NCBI RefSeq assembly: GCF_000208925.1
Contig: NW_001914967.1
Coordinates: forward strand, 1 to 48,081
DNA: 48,081 nt
Direction: 5' to 3'
Origin: Entamoeba histolytica HM-1:IMSS
Taxonomy: Eukaryota > Evosea > Mastigamoebida > Endamoebidae
Shown here: one piece after another, positions 31,911 through 42,517 of the stretch
Layout: each line of letters begins with the position of its first letter
How positions within the stretch are numbered: the stretch's first letter is position 1
Notes under the pieces: model-generated
Seen by the model: the letters and a program-made list of their open reading frames with translations, nothing else
Told to the model about the DNA's origin: nothing
Databases searched by the model: none
Translations under genes and position numbers: made by a program

Positions 31911-34900
31911 TTATCTATCTGGTTGTTTCATCATAAACACTTTAACAGAGTCTGTTGATATAACACCATCAAGATTATGTGGTGTAATAAAAATGTATTG
32001 TCTTTTATTAGATGATTGTGTTGATTCCATTAATGCTTGAACAGCAATTTTTCTTGCCATCGAATCCATATAAACATCAAATTCATCCATTGCTCTAAAA
32101 GGACAATCAACAACGTTCCATAAAGATAACAATAAACAAACTGTAGAAAAACTTCTTTCTCCACCTGATAAAGTTTTAACATTTCTTCCTTTTTGATTAA
32201 TTTCCATAGATACTTTAACGTCGAGAATTTTTTTAGAATGGTCTAATACAATTTTACCACTACATCCTGGTTTTTTTTTTAATAATAAATTAAAATAATC
32301 CATTGTTTTTATTGAAGTAATTTTAAGTAATTGTCCATATTTATTTTTTCTTTTTTTAAGCTCTTTTTCAAGAGTATCACAAAGTTGTTGTATTTGTTTT
32401 AATTGTATTTCAATATCTTCTAAATGAGTTTTTTTTCTTGTATATTCTTTTTCTATTAGATCATAATTTATTTGTTCACTATTCATTTCTTGTTCTTTTT
32501 TTTTACATTTTTCTTTTTCTTGTTGAATAACTTTAATATCACGTAAAGTATCAATAAACTTATATTCTTCTGCTTCATTTTTAACTTTTTCAATAAGAAT
32601 TTTTTCATTTAATAATTGTTTATTTTTTTGTTCTAATAAAATTTGAAGTTGTTTTATTTTCATTTCTCCATTACTTTGTTCAATTTTTAATTCATCCTTT
32701 TGGTTCATAAGTTGATATTGATGTGTTTTAATATCATTAATTTCTTTTTCATTATATTTAATTTGTTTTATAACATAATTAAAATGTTCAGTTATATTTT
32801 CATTTTGATTTTCTAATTCTCTTCTTCGTTCATTCTTTTCTTCTATTTCTTTTGTAATAATATAAATATTTTCTTGTACTTTATTACAATTATTTTCTAA
32901 TTCTTCAATATTTTCTGGTTCTTTAATAATAATATTTTCAGCATCTCTTTTTTTACTTTGAGCCATTCTTGTTTCACGTTCTACTTCTCTAATTTTTCTT
33001 CTAACTTCACCAATAGATTTATTTATTTCATTCTTTTCTCTTTCAACTGATTTTCTAAGTTCTTCTTTTCCATTTAAATCCAAAGAAATTTGATGTGTTT
33101 GTTTTAATAAATCATTTAATAAAACATCAATGTTTTTACCACCATAAATAGTTCTTGTAGGAATTTTATATGGAAAATAAGCTTCTGTTCTTCCAGAACG
33201 TTGTAAATAACTTCCATTTTGTAAATAAACAATTTTTGGATATTTCTCTAATACAAATAGTTTTTTTCCTTCAATTCTATCAATTGCTATAGCAATAGTA
33301 TCTATATTAATATGATCAACAAGTATATTAAATATAATATTCTTTTCAATTTCTAATTGTTCAATTAATGTTGGATAATTCCTTTGTTTTATTAAATATT
33401 TTTTATCTCCAAATTTAATTGAATATACATAAATTTGTACATCAAATTCACATCTTTGACTTATATCTCTTAATTTCTTTTTATCATTTTCACTTCTAAC
33501 AATAAAAGATGCTAAAGTACTTCTTTTAATAGCACTTTCTGTTGCATGATTCCATTTATTATCTTTTAATCTAATAAATTCTCCAATAGGTCCAAAAACT
33601 TCATATTCAAAAGTTGTTTGTTGAATCATTTTAACAAATTTTGGCATATTTTTATGATATTTCGTTAATGCATCTTTTTGTTCATCTTGTAGTTTCATTT
33701 TGTCTTTATGAAATTCTTCTAATTTTCTTCTTAATTGTTTTACGTCATCATCATATCCTCCAAATATTCTTCCTTTTTCTTCAAGTTTTTCTTGTAATGG
33801 TTTTATTTCAATTTTAAGACTTTCTTCTTTACTAAGACATTTTTTAATTTCATTCTCTGCCTTTTTAATTTTATCTGCTTTGTCTTGTTTAGCTAATTCA
33901 TTATCTCTTGCGTCATGACTTTTTGATTCTTCTAATGTATCTCTTAATAATTGTAAACGACGTTGATTTATTTTTAATCTTTCTTTAGCATCAGTTATTT
34001 CTGTTTTACATTCTTCTAATTCTTTTCTTTTAATTTTATTTAATTCATTTTGTTCTTTCTTTTGAATTTCAAGGTGTTTGATTTCTTCTTCAAAATGTTT
34101 CATTTCTTTTTGTCTTTGTTGTATTTGTTCTTCAATCATTTCAATTTTTTGTTCAATAAAACTATGATTTAATTCATTAATTCTTTCTTCTAATGAATTA
34201 CATTCATGTTCTAATTGTTTAACTTTATGTATTTCATCACGTACAACAGCCCACTTTTCTTCACATTCTAATTCTTCAATTCTTTTTTTTAATTGTTGAA
34301 TTCCTTGAGCATCTTTTAATTTGTCTTCAAGTGATTCAACTGTTCTTTTCATTTCAGGTATAACTAACTTTTTTGATTCTTCTGTTTGTTTTGCTTTTTT
34401 TCTTAATTCTTCTGCTTGTTTATAACTTTCTTTAATAATATCTAATTGTGTCGCTTGAAGAAAAAAATTGTATTTATCTTCTCCTCTTGTTGCCGTAAGA
34501 AATGACTTAGAAGTTTCTTGCATAAGAAGAATACAAGGATTATCTATTGGTATATTAAAATAGTCTAATACTTCTGTAACATCTGAAGCTTTTTTACCTA
34601 TAATGATAGGCTTTTCTCCAATAAACAATGAAGATACTTTATATGTATTTCCACCCTCTTTAGTAATTTTTCTTTCAATAATAACTGTATCTCCATATTT
34701 GTCATGATTTAGTGAACTTTCTCCTCTATTCCTTAAATAAACTATTATTTTACAATAATTCTCTCCAATTTTAATAATATCAGACGCTCGTTTCCCCCTA
34801 TTGGTAAATTGTGCTTTTGCACCAAAACAAATAGCAAGTGCAACTAAAATAGCAGATTTACCACTTCCATTTTCTCCAACAATAAAATTAACTTGTGGAG

Positions 34901-34982
34901 ATAAATCTAAAATAAGATGTTTATGACACATGAAATTTTCTAACTCAATCCTTTCAATAGTACCAGGAATTTCAAGACTCAT
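31911..34982 (-). CDS. SMC6: Structural maintenance of chromosomes protein 6 (SMC6)
   Basis: 1023 residues, slightly shorter than most SMC6 proteins. Walker A is GENGSGKS at 36-43, preceded by ENFMCHKHL, and followed by the SMC6-typical TNRG and ILLMQETSKSFL. Two long coiled-coil arms flank a hinge near the middle (about 440-620). The C-terminal head has the ABC signature LSGGERSFSTVCLLLSLW starting at 938 and Walker B CPFRAMDEFD with D966/E967; MDEFDVYMD is diagnostic of SMC6. It is the partner of SMC5 in the SMC5/6 complex for recombinational repair and chromosome segregation in the nucleus. It is divergent from the CP-A2-like gene with 365 bp between them. The 5' leader just before ATG contains GAAC. 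Confidence 0.96.
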   Translation of the reverse strand: MSLEIPGTIERIELENFMCHKHLILDLSPQVNFIVGENGSGKSAILVALAICFGAKAQFTNRGKRASDIIKIGENYCKIIVYLRNRGESSLNHDKYGDTVIIERKITKEGGNTYKVSSLFIGEKPIIIGKKASDVTEVLDYFNIPIDNPCILLMQETSKSFLTATRGEDKYNFFLQATQLDIIKESYKQAEELRKKAKQTEESKKLVIPEMKRTVESLEDKLKDAQGIQQLKKRIEELECEEKWAVVRDEIHKVKQLEHECNSLEERINELNHSFIEQKIEMIEEQIQQRQKEMKHFEEEIKHLEIQKKEQNELNKIKRKELEECKTEITDAKERLKINQRRLQLLRDTLEESKSHDARDNELAKQDKADKIKKAENEIKKCLSKEESLKIEIKPLQEKLEEKGRIFGGYDDDVKQLRRKLEEFHKDKMKLQDEQKDALTKYHKNMPKFVKMIQQTTFEYEVFGPIGEFIRLKDNKWNHATESAIKRSTLASFIVRSENDKKKLRDISQRCEFDVQIYVYSIKFGDKKYLIKQRNYPTLIEQLEIEKNIIFNILVDHINIDTIAIAIDRIEGKKLFVLEKYPKIVYLQNGSYLQRSGRTEAYFPYKIPTRTIYGGKNIDVLLNDLLKQTHQISLDLNGKEELRKSVEREKNEINKSIGEVRRKIREVERETRMAQSKKRDAENIIIKEPENIEELENNCNKVQENIYIITKEIEEKNERRRELENQNENITEHFNYVIKQIKYNEKEINDIKTHQYQLMNQKDELKIEQSNGEMKIKQLQILLEQKNKQLLNEKILIEKVKNEAEEYKFIDTLRDIKVIQQEKEKCKKKEQEMNSEQINYDLIEKEYTRKKTHLEDIEIQLKQIQQLCDTLEKELKKRKNKYGQLLKITSIKTMDYFNLLLKKKPGCSGKIVLDHSKKILDVKVSMEINQKGRNVKTLSGGERSFSTVCLLLSLWNVVDCPFRAMDEFDVYMDSMARKIAVQALMESTQSSNKRQYIFITPHNLDGVISTDSVKVFMMKQPDR

Positions 34983-35347
34983 TTTAAATGAAGTTCAATC
35001 ATTCTGAAAACACACAATAAAATAAGAAAAACAAATTTTTTTTTTAATATAAAAACATTTTTCAAAAACAAAGGTATTTTATTTATATTTTGTGTTATTC
35101 TCTAAGTAAATTCTGAATAATGAGAAATTTCAATTTCTTCTAATAATTTTGTTTATTTTATTGAATTTTTTTTTATAGTTAAAAGGAGTTGTATTAGAAG
35201 TATTAAATAGTTAAAAACCTAATTTTATATTCTATATTTCAACTCAAAAAGAAATATCAAAGACAACAGATTTTTCATTTTTAGTCAAAAACTCTTTTTT
35301 TTGAAAGTACTGGTATTTAAACTCAAAAAAGAACAAATAAACCAGTA
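34983..35347. promoter_or_regulatory. Divergent promoter region between SMC6 and the cysteine protease
   Basis: The 365 bp must serve both genes. On the + strand GTATTTAAAC at 35313-35322 ends 25 nt before the protease ATG, with a GAAC at 35331-35334 between. On the minus strand a GAAC lies immediately before the SMC6 ATG. Poly-T and poly-A runs fill the rest. Confidence 0.6.
35313..35322 (+). promoter_or_regulatory. TATA-like core promoter element
   Basis: GTATTTAAAC, the Entamoeba TATA-like element, 25 nt before the start codon of the cysteine protease gene. Confidence 0.8.
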
Positions 35348-36295
35348 ATGTTTGCTTTTATTTGTTTACTTGCTATTGCAAGTGCTATTGATTTCAATAC
35401 ATGGGCTTCTAAAAACAATAAACACTTCACAGCAATTGAAAAGCTTAGAAGAAGAGCTATCTTCAATATGAATGCTAAATTCGTTGATAGTTTCAATAAA
35501 ATTGGTTCATTCAAATTATCAGTAGATGGACCATTTGCTGCTATGACTAATGAAGAATACAGAACTCTTCTTAAATCTAAAAGAACTACTGAAGAAAATG
35601 GACAAGTTAAATATTTGAATATCCAAGCACCAGAATCAGTAGATTGGAGAAAAGAAGGAAAAGTAACTCCAATTAGAGATCAAGCACAATGCGGATCATG
35701 TTATACATTTGGTTCACTTGCAGCTCTTGAAGGAAGATTATTAATTGAAAAAGGAGGTGATGCTAATACACTCGATCTTTCAGAAGAACATATGGTTCAA
35801 TGCACAAGAGATAATGGAAATAATGGATGTAATGGAGGACTTGGATCAAATGTCTATGATTACATTATTGAACACGGAGTTGCTAAAGAAAGTGATTATC
35901 CATACACTGGAAGTGATTCTACATGCAAAACTAATGTAAAATCATTTGCTAAAATTACTGGATATACTAAAGTCCCAAGAAACAATGAAGCTGAACTTAA
36001 AGCTGCACTTTCACAAGGTCTTGTTGATGTTTCAATTGATGCATCATCTGCTAAATTCCAATTATACAAGAGCGGAGCTTATACTGATACTAAATGCAAG
36101 AATAACTACTTTGCTTTGAATCACGAAGTTTGTGCTGTTGGATATGGTGTTGTTGATGGAAAAGAATGTTGGATAGTTAGAAACTCATGGGGAACAGGAT
36201 GGGGAGATAAAGGATACATTAATATGGTTATTGAAGGAAATACCTGTGGTGTTGCTACAGATCCACTTTATCCAACTGGCGTTCAATATCTTTGA
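35348..36295 (+). CDS. CP-A2: Papain-family cysteine protease, CP-A2 type
   Basis: 315 residues: a signal peptide (about 1-13, FAFICLLAIASA), an inhibitory I29-type propeptide to about residue 93, and a mature C1A peptidase starting near APESVDW. The active site is complete: oxyanion Gln112, catalytic Cys118 in QCGSC, His259 in LNHEVCAVGYG, Asn279 in RNSWG. Conserved Cys residues for disulfides are present (CNGG motif at 161-164). This matches the E. histolytica-complex CP-A1/CP-A2 group, lysosome-like/secreted proteases that degrade host matrix and are major contributors to tissue invasion; I identify CP-A2 from recall of the sequence. Codon use is more even (many GCT, CTT, CCA codons) than in its neighbours, typical of a highly expressed gene. 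It has a consensus-like TATA element. Confidence 0.95.
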   Translation: MFAFICLLAIASAIDFNTWASKNNKHFTAIEKLRRRAIFNMNAKFVDSFNKIGSFKLSVDGPFAAMTNEEYRTLLKSKRTTEENGQVKYLNIQAPESVDWRKEGKVTPIRDQAQCGSCYTFGSLAALEGRLLIEKGGDANTLDLSEEHMVQCTRDNGNNGCNGGLGSNVYDYIIEHGVAKESDYPYTGSDSTCKTNVKSFAKITGYTKVPRNNEAELKAALSQGLVDVSIDASSAKFQLYKSGAYTDTKCKNNYFALNHEVCAVGYGVVDGKECWIVRNSWGTGWGDKGYINMVIEGNTCGVATDPLYPTGVQYL

Positions 36296-36759
36296 ATAAT
36301 TCACTTCTAAACCACCTATTGTTTAAGGTTTTATTTTTATAATATTCATTGAAATAAATCAAATTTTACATAAAATATCTATTATTTATTATTTAATGAT
36401 ATATATAATATACATAAAAATATATTAAGATAATATTAAAAAAAAAGAGTAAGTAATAATAAAATGAAGTTATAATGTATATTTTTTAATAAACAATTTT
36501 TTAAGTATAAAAATAAGAAGAAGTTATAACAAATTACTTAATATTTTATAATGTAACAATTTACAATAACTGAATTGATTAGACTTTTTAATATCAAAAA
36601 AGAGGTTTATTAAAAAAAAAACAAAATAAAAAATATTAATCGAATGTGATATAAATAACAATATAATTTTATTATTATTTTTTTTTTCATTTTGATTATT
36701 TTGTTATAATAAAAAAAATAATAACAAAAAAAAGTTATTGTGTTTTATTGTACAATTAA
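36296..36759. other. Intergenic region between convergent genes
   Basis: 464 bp containing the 3' ends of the protease gene (+) and the DEAH helicase gene (-). A TAATT, resembling the Entamoeba polyadenylation motif TA(A/T)TT, directly follows the protease stop. Otherwise AT-rich with A and T runs; no gene seen. Confidence 0.65.
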
Positions 36760-39033
36760 TCACTTAGAATTTATCTCTTTCTTCATTTTTCTCTCAAAAT
36801 ATCTTTTCTTTGCTTCACTTATTTGGTTTGAGGTGGCTTTCTTTACTTCCATCCTTTTAACATTTATATGAGCAGTTTCTCTTATTGGTGTAATTTTTAG
36901 TTGTTTTTCCTTTTGTAGTTTATCACTTAACTTTTCTCCAATAAGTTGTTTAATGTCAGTTGGTGTTTGTTTAAGGAACTTATTATTTACCATTAGTTCA
37001 TCTACTCTATTAACCCATCTAAGAAAGATAGCTGTAGTAAATGACAATGAAATATAAAATACATACTCAGCGTCTTGAATATCATAACAACAACTTGTTG
37101 GATGAATATAACCCAATATTTGAGTATTTTTAATATTGTATTGACCAGTACTTGTTCTTTTAGCCGTATTCCTCCAATATCCTTCATAAAAACACTCAAT
37201 GATTTGTTTAGTGTTAAATTTTATTAAAAGTTCATTTATTTCATCTTTTTCACTTTTTTGTTTTATTTCTATTCTACTATCATCTCGACGTTGTTTAATA
37301 GTCAATGAGTGCGATGCTTTTTCTTCTTCTGAAAAAGGGTTGTGAGATGAGAAATGGTAGTGTCTGTGATGAGAGTGTCTAGAATGTGATCTAGACCTTT
37401 TTATTTCTTTTGGTGACCTTAACATAATATCTCTAAACGTATCTGTTGTTGATGTTTTATTCTGTCCAAAACATTCTTCTGCCATTTGGATGAGTTGTGC
37501 ACTGACTTGTTCTGAAGCTTTCATCATTTGAGGATTGATACCAATAGAATGTAACCATTCATCACTTCGTTTTTTGTTTAATTGATAAGTGATAAAGAGA
37601 GAAATAAGATCTTCATGTGAATATGACTTCATTTGAAATGATTTTGTAAAAAGACTCTCTTGGTTTAGCATTGCCAATACTGGTGAAATAATTTCTAATG
37701 AATGACCTAAATAACTATAATACAAAACAACAGCAGCTCTTGGAGGTAAAGGAATTTTACTTATCATTATTCCTAATTGAGTAATATGTCCATTTTCATC
37801 AATAGCTTTAATACAATATAATTCTTTTAGTGCATCAACTACAGAATAAATTGGAGGATCTTCTAAAAAGAATGTTTCATCTAAACTAATATTTAAATAC
37901 TTTAATTTTAAGACAACACCTTCAAGGTTTACTCTTGTTATTTCTGGTGTAGATTCATTTTTCATGTTATTGAATGCTTCTTCAGAGTATAAACGTATAC
38001 ATATTCCATTTGATGTTCTTCCCGCTCTTCCTGCTCGTTGTACAGCTTCAGCACGTGAAATTGTTTCAAGACTTAATCCTTCTGCTCCATTTGAAGATCT
38101 TAACACTTTAACAAGTCCTTGATCAATTACATATTTTATTCCAGGTACAGTAATAGATGTTTCAGCAATATTTGTTGAAATAACAATTTTTCTTGCATGT
38201 TCTGGTGTTTTAAAAAATACTCGCTTTTGTTTGTAAAGAGGTAGTGCTGAATATAATGGTAATATTATTAAATCATAATTTGCAGTTATTTCTGTAGCTT
38301 TTTCAGCTAAAAGTGAACAACATTTCTCTATTTCTTCAGACCCAGGAAGAAATACTAAAACATCACCTTTTTCTTGTTTACAATGAATAGAAATAATACA
38401 ATCTACTACTTGATTTAAAGTAGAAGATGGTTTTCCTTCTCCCCATTTCATTTCTACATTATATGGTTTTCCAATAACATTAATCCTACCAACTGAACAT
38501 CCAACTTTTTTATAATATTCTTCAAGTTGATTTGTATTTATTGTTGCTGAAGAAATGATAACCCTCATATCTTTTCTTTGAGTAATTAATCTAGAAGAAT
38601 AAGCAATGAGAAAATCAGTATTAATACTTCTTTCATGTGCTTCATCAATAATAAGAATATCATATTTCTTCAAAACAAAATCATTTGATATTTCTGTTAG
38701 TAACACTCCATCAGTAACATAATATAATTTTGTTTCTTTTGATGTATGATTGTCAAATCGAACTTTATACCCAACTTCTTTTCCTAATTCACACATTCTC
38801 AATGCTGCTACTCTCTCTGCAACACTTTCTGCTCCTATTTTTCTTGGATTTGTTGTAACAATAGAAGGATTAACACAAGGAATAGAGTTGTCATATAATA
38901 ATTGACTTACCATAGTAGTTTTTCCACAACCAGTATCTCCTAATAATATAGTTATTTGATTTTCTTTAACACATTTAATAATTTGTTCTTTATATTTCAT
39001 TATTGGTAATTCATTTTCTTCTCCTTTACTCAT
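36760..39033 (-). CDS. DEAH-box RNA helicase
   Basis: 757 residues. Helicase motifs in order: I GDTGCGKTT (32-40), II DEAH (130-133), III SAT (162-164), V region STNIAETSITVPG (about 286-298), VI QRAGRAGR (332-339). The winged-helix and ratchet-like part follows, then an OB-fold domain with GYWRNTAKR and HPTS (644-647). This is the DEAH/RHA family, which remodels RNPs in splicing or ribosome assembly; I cannot assign the exact member. An unusual basic Arg/Ser/His-rich insert (about 545-565, RSRSHSRHSHHRHYH) separates the ratchet from the OB fold and may act in protein or RNA binding. The N-terminus begins only about 30 residues before motif I. It is divergent from the F-box/LRR-like gene with 212 bp between. 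Confidence 0.93.
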   Translation of the reverse strand: MSKGEENELPIMKYKEQIIKCVKENQITILLGDTGCGKTTMVSQLLYDNSIPCVNPSIVTTNPRKIGAESVAERVAALRMCELGKEVGYKVRFDNHTSKETKLYYVTDGVLLTEISNDFVLKKYDILIIDEAHERSINTDFLIAYSSRLITQRKDMRVIISSATINTNQLEEYYKKVGCSVGRINVIGKPYNVEMKWGEGKPSSTLNQVVDCIISIHCKQEKGDVLVFLPGSEEIEKCCSLLAEKATEITANYDLIILPLYSALPLYKQKRVFFKTPEHARKIVISTNIAETSITVPGIKYVIDQGLVKVLRSSNGAEGLSLETISRAEAVQRAGRAGRTSNGICIRLYSEEAFNNMKNESTPEITRVNLEGVVLKLKYLNISLDETFFLEDPPIYSVVDALKELYCIKAIDENGHITQLGIMISKIPLPPRAAVVLYYSYLGHSLEIISPVLAMLNQESLFTKSFQMKSYSHEDLISLFITYQLNKKRSDEWLHSIGINPQMMKASEQVSAQLIQMAEECFGQNKTSTTDTFRDIMLRSPKEIKRSRSHSRHSHHRHYHFSSHNPFSEEEKASHSLTIKQRRDDSRIEIKQKSEKDEINELLIKFNTKQIIECFYEGYWRNTAKRTSTGQYNIKNTQILGYIHPTSCCYDIQDAEYVFYISLSFTTAIFLRWVNRVDELMVNNKFLKQTPTDIKQLIGEKLSDKLQKEKQLKITPIRETAHINVKRMEVKKATSNQISEAKKRYFERKMKKEINSK

Positions 39034-39199
39034 TTATTTATTTCATCGTTTCAAAGTTCTTTTTACTTCTTCTGTTTTTTTTTTTGAAATCAAAGAACAA
39101 AGAAGAAAAATTAAAAAAAAAAACATTTAATAACTTCTCTAAAATAGTAATGCTTCAATCTTTTAATTCTTGTAAACTCATGACTTAAAACCCAACAAA

Positions 39200-39209
39200 A
39201 TATTTAAAC
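39200..39209 (+). promoter_or_regulatory. TATA-like core promoter element
   Basis: ATATTTAAAC, one base off the GTATTTAAA(C/G) form, 36 nt before the ATG at 39246, with a GAAC at 39218-39221 in between. It lies in the 212-bp divergent spacer shared with the helicase gene. Confidence 0.55.
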
Positions 39210-39245
39210 AAATCATTGAACTGTTATTTCAAAAAAGATATTTAA

Positions 39246-40835
39246 ATGAATAATAAAAGAGTAAAATTAGAACCTGTTTATCTTACTACTGTTTTATTAT
39301 ATTGTAATAGTGAAGCTGTTCTTTTAAATTATAGAAAAGTGTCATCTAATTGTAGAGAATCTATAAAAATGGTAAAAAAGACTCCATTATTACAGCATCT
39401 TAGACTAAACTTTTTATTAGACTATTTTCCAAATATTGAAACAATTGAATCTTCAATTGATGAAATAAATAAAATACCATCAAAGAAATTAGAATCTATT
39501 TCCTGGTATGAGCTAACTATTAAACCAGAAGATTATATAAATAAATCAATAAGACAAAAAGTAAAAAAGATAAAACTTCATTCATGTTCTGATGATTATA
39601 TTAAAGAATTATGTAATGTAGAACAAGTGATTATTGAAGTATTAAATCCACATATTAGACTTATTAATATTCCATTAAAAAATCTTAAACAAGTAATAAT
39701 AAAACGTAAATTTAATAGTTATGACGAACAAGAAAAGAAAATGTTTTATAAAAGTATTATTCAAAATGTTCTTTCTCTTCATAAACTAAATAGAAATATT
39801 AAAATAGTATTAGTTGATTTTGAAAATCCAATTTCTTTAACAAATAAAGAAAATATTCAATTGTTCCAATTCTCAGAAATTGAATGTTTTAAAAAAGATT
39901 TAGAAATTATACAAGAAGAAAGAATATTAGAAACTCAAATATTAACACAACAATCTCTTGATAATTTTCTTCTTCTTGGATTAACTAATCTTTCAATTTC
40001 AGTTATTCAAAATAATATTCAAATTATTAATATATCAAATTTACAACATTTAATTTCATTTACTTTTTCAGCTAGTCTTAGTAATCCAACTGTCTTTAGA
40101 TTATCAAAAAATATTCAAAAACTTATTATTAATATGCCTGATGCTACAAAATATAAAATTGCAAATGGTCATATCTTAAATCAATTAAAAATACTTACTT
40201 TAACTGGAGGATTAGTATTCTTTGAATTAAAAGCTCCAATTGAAACAATGTTTGAAACAGTTTTTATTGATGGAGAAGAACAAATAATAGAACATCACAT
40301 AGAACAATTCTTACAAATAGAAGACATTAATATTCATTCAACTGCAAAAAATGTTCATCTTGTTCTTCCATGTATTCAATGCCAAATACTTTCATTAATT
40401 GGTGATTTTATTATTGACCAACTTCTACTTAAATATGCTGATAATTTTGCTGTAATGGCATTGGATGTTCCATGTGTTAAAGATGTTATTTGTTCTTGTA
40501 ATAATATGAATGAAGCTGAAAACTTTTTCCGTTATCAAGTAATAAATGTTGATGTTTTTCGCTTTAGATGTATTGCAGAAACTCCTTCAAAAAAAGTAGG
40601 AATTAAATTTATTAAAGATAAAATGATAGAATTTACATTACCTGAAACACTTCCTAATCATTCAAAGAAACCTCATAGAAAACTCGTATATAGTAAAGAA
40701 TTATTTCAAGAACAAAATGAATGGATCGAATTAACTTCTTCTGAATCCGAAATATTAAGTTCCATTGAAAAACAATATTTACTTCCTACAGAAGAAGAAT
40801 CAGATGAGTTTCTTATAAATCCAACATTAGAATAA
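39246..40835 (+). CDS. Entamoeba family protein, F-box/LRR-like
   Basis: 529 residues, no clear catalytic motif. The first 60 residues (LEPVYLTTVLLYCNSEAVLLN...CRESI) resemble the F-box-like start seen in a large Entamoeba family of hypothetical proteins. The rest has irregular leucine/isoleucine-rich segments of LRR type (for example LKNLKQVIIKR, NLQHLISFTF, NQLKILTLTGG). No signal peptide, membrane segment or coiled coil is evident. If the F-box reading is right it could be a substrate adaptor of an SCF ubiquitin ligase, but this is an inference from a weak resemblance. The upstream TATA-like and GAAC elements and the long uninterrupted frame support a real gene. Confidence 0.82.
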   Translation: MNNKRVKLEPVYLTTVLLYCNSEAVLLNYRKVSSNCRESIKMVKKTPLLQHLRLNFLLDYFPNIETIESSIDEINKIPSKKLESISWYELTIKPEDYINKSIRQKVKKIKLHSCSDDYIKELCNVEQVIIEVLNPHIRLINIPLKNLKQVIIKRKFNSYDEQEKKMFYKSIIQNVLSLHKLNRNIKIVLVDFENPISLTNKENIQLFQFSEIECFKKDLEIIQEERILETQILTQQSLDNFLLLGLTNLSISVIQNNIQIINISNLQHLISFTFSASLSNPTVFRLSKNIQKLIINMPDATKYKIANGHILNQLKILTLTGGLVFFELKAPIETMFETVFIDGEEQIIEHHIEQFLQIEDINIHSTAKNVHLVLPCIQCQILSLIGDFIIDQLLLKYADNFAVMALDVPCVKDVICSCNNMNEAENFFRYQVINVDVFRFRCIAETPSKKVGIKFIKDKMIEFTLPETLPNHSKKPHRKLVYSKELFQEQNEWIELTSSESEILSSIEKQYLLPTEEESDEFLINPTLE

Positions 40836-41704
40836 CTTAATTTATGTTATAAATTTATCTTTTTTTTTGTATTTTTTCTTTTTAAAATAACAATAAAGAT
40901 AAAACAACAATTCATAATTCAAAAAGTAGTTTTAAATTATAATATAATATTCAATTATAATTAATTAAAACAAACTATGTAATTTGTTTTGTTAATTAAT
41001 GTAATTCTTTAATTTCTTAATTAGAAATAAACTTTTTCTCAAAAAGATGAAAGCTATAATTCCAATTGATGACTGTTGTTTTTTGAAGGAATTTTATTAA
41101 AATAGTCATAACCTTCCTTTAATACATAAAATATTATTAACTTAACTCATAATTACTTACTCAAAAAATAAAATTTCAAATAAACATTTATTTCCTTTCT
41201 ACTTTTTTTATTTGATAATTTATTACAACAAATAATAGAATTAAAATGGCAATATTAGGTATTCCATTACTATCTCATCGCTTCATTGAAATATAACTAA
41301 ATTTTGAACCATTTAATTCTTTAATATTTAAATAACTCTATTCCAACTGAAATACAACATTGAAATACTTGTCTTGTAGAATAACAATATTCCTACACCA
41401 AAAAGTTTATAAATTATTTGTGCTTTTCTTGTAAAAACTTTCTAAATATTGAATCAATACAATGAAATATGTTGAGATATATAATATTTACTTAAAATTC
41501 TTCAAAGATATTAAAAATACTTTTTACACACTAATTACTGTTAGTTTTTACATTGAAAATTTTATTTAAACAACTCTGTTTTTTTTTTTGTTTTTTGTTT
41601 CATAAAAAAAAGAATCAAAATAAAAAAATTAATTATTTCATAGTAAAATTTACTAGAAAAAAAGTTAAAAAAAAAATGAAATTGAAAAATAGAAATTAAT
41701 CTCA
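40836..41704. other. AT-rich intergenic region
   Basis: 869 bp between the convergent F-box/LRR-like gene and capping protein alpha. Both strands are full of stops; no gene or repeat recognised. Confidence 0.65.
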
Positions 41705-42517
41705 TCATTTCATCATCTTATGACCTTTCCAATTTGCCCAGTTAATCTTTTGTCTAGAGATTGGGAGTTGTCTTCTTAATGCCTTAAGACAATTATCACT
41801 TAATGTAGCAAAGATTTTATCAAGTTCTGCATGGAAAGTGTCTTCAATATTTTTTATTTCCTTAATAACATTTTGAGCAATTTGATCTTCAGAACCACCA
41901 TTACAAGTTACTTTCTTTTTAGTATCAGTATGCATTTGAATATTAGCATCTTCAAAGTAATGAACTTGAACTCTAATTCTTCCTTCACAAGTTACTTTAC
42001 TTCCAACAGAAATAGTCCATTCTGATCTCCATTTACCATTAGAGAATTGAGCTACTTTAAGATCAGCAGCAGAAATAATAATTGTATATGTATTATTATC
42101 TTTTGGCATTACAATAGCAGCACCTTTTGGATAGAATTCTTTTGCATAATTGTCTAATTTCTTTTGAAGAGCTTGTCTTAATGAATCATTACCTGGAAGT
42201 CCAGAAGAAAGTGGTTGACTTGAAGTGATTTGTTTGCTCAAGTGATCAAAAGTAACAACTTTCTTATTAACTGGATCAATAAATTCTTGAGCAGATTGTT
42301 CTGTGTATTTAGAAATAATTACTGGATTAGTTCCATCCATTACAACTGTGAGTTGTTCAGTGTTGTAATCATGTAAACAAATTGGAAGACATTCTTGGAA
42401 TATACTATCATCACCAACTACTTCTCTACAATCTTTAAGAACATTATTAAATTCTCCTGGTGGAGAGTCTTTAAGGAACGTTGTAACAATCTTAGTTTTC
42501 TCGCTTTCTGAAGCCAT
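41705..42517 (-). CDS. F-actin capping protein subunit alpha
   Basis: 270 residues, the usual family length. Two family signatures are clear: VQVHYFEDANIQM (183-195, cf. the F-actin capping alpha signature 1) and LKALRRQLPISRQKINW (244-260, signature 2). The alpha subunit pairs with beta to cap actin filament barbed ends in the cytoplasm and so controls amoeboid motility and phagocytosis. The C-terminal region after 244 carries the actin-binding tentacle in homologues. The ATG at 42517 fits the family N-terminus (KTKIVTTFLKDSPPGEF). It is divergent from NAT10 with 171 bp between. Confidence 0.95.
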   Translation of the reverse strand: MASESEKTKIVTTFLKDSPPGEFNNVLKDCREVVGDDSIFQECLPICLHDYNTEQLTVVMDGTNPVIISKYTEQSAQEFIDPVNKKVVTFDHLSKQITSSQPLSSGLPGNDSLRQALQKKLDNYAKEFYPKGAAIVMPKDNNTYTIIISAADLKVAQFSNGKWRSEWTISVGSKVTCEGRIRVQVHYFEDANIQMHTDTKKKVTCNGGSEDQIAQNVIKEIKNIEDTFHAELDKIFATLSDNCLKALRRQLPISRQKINWANWKGHKMMK

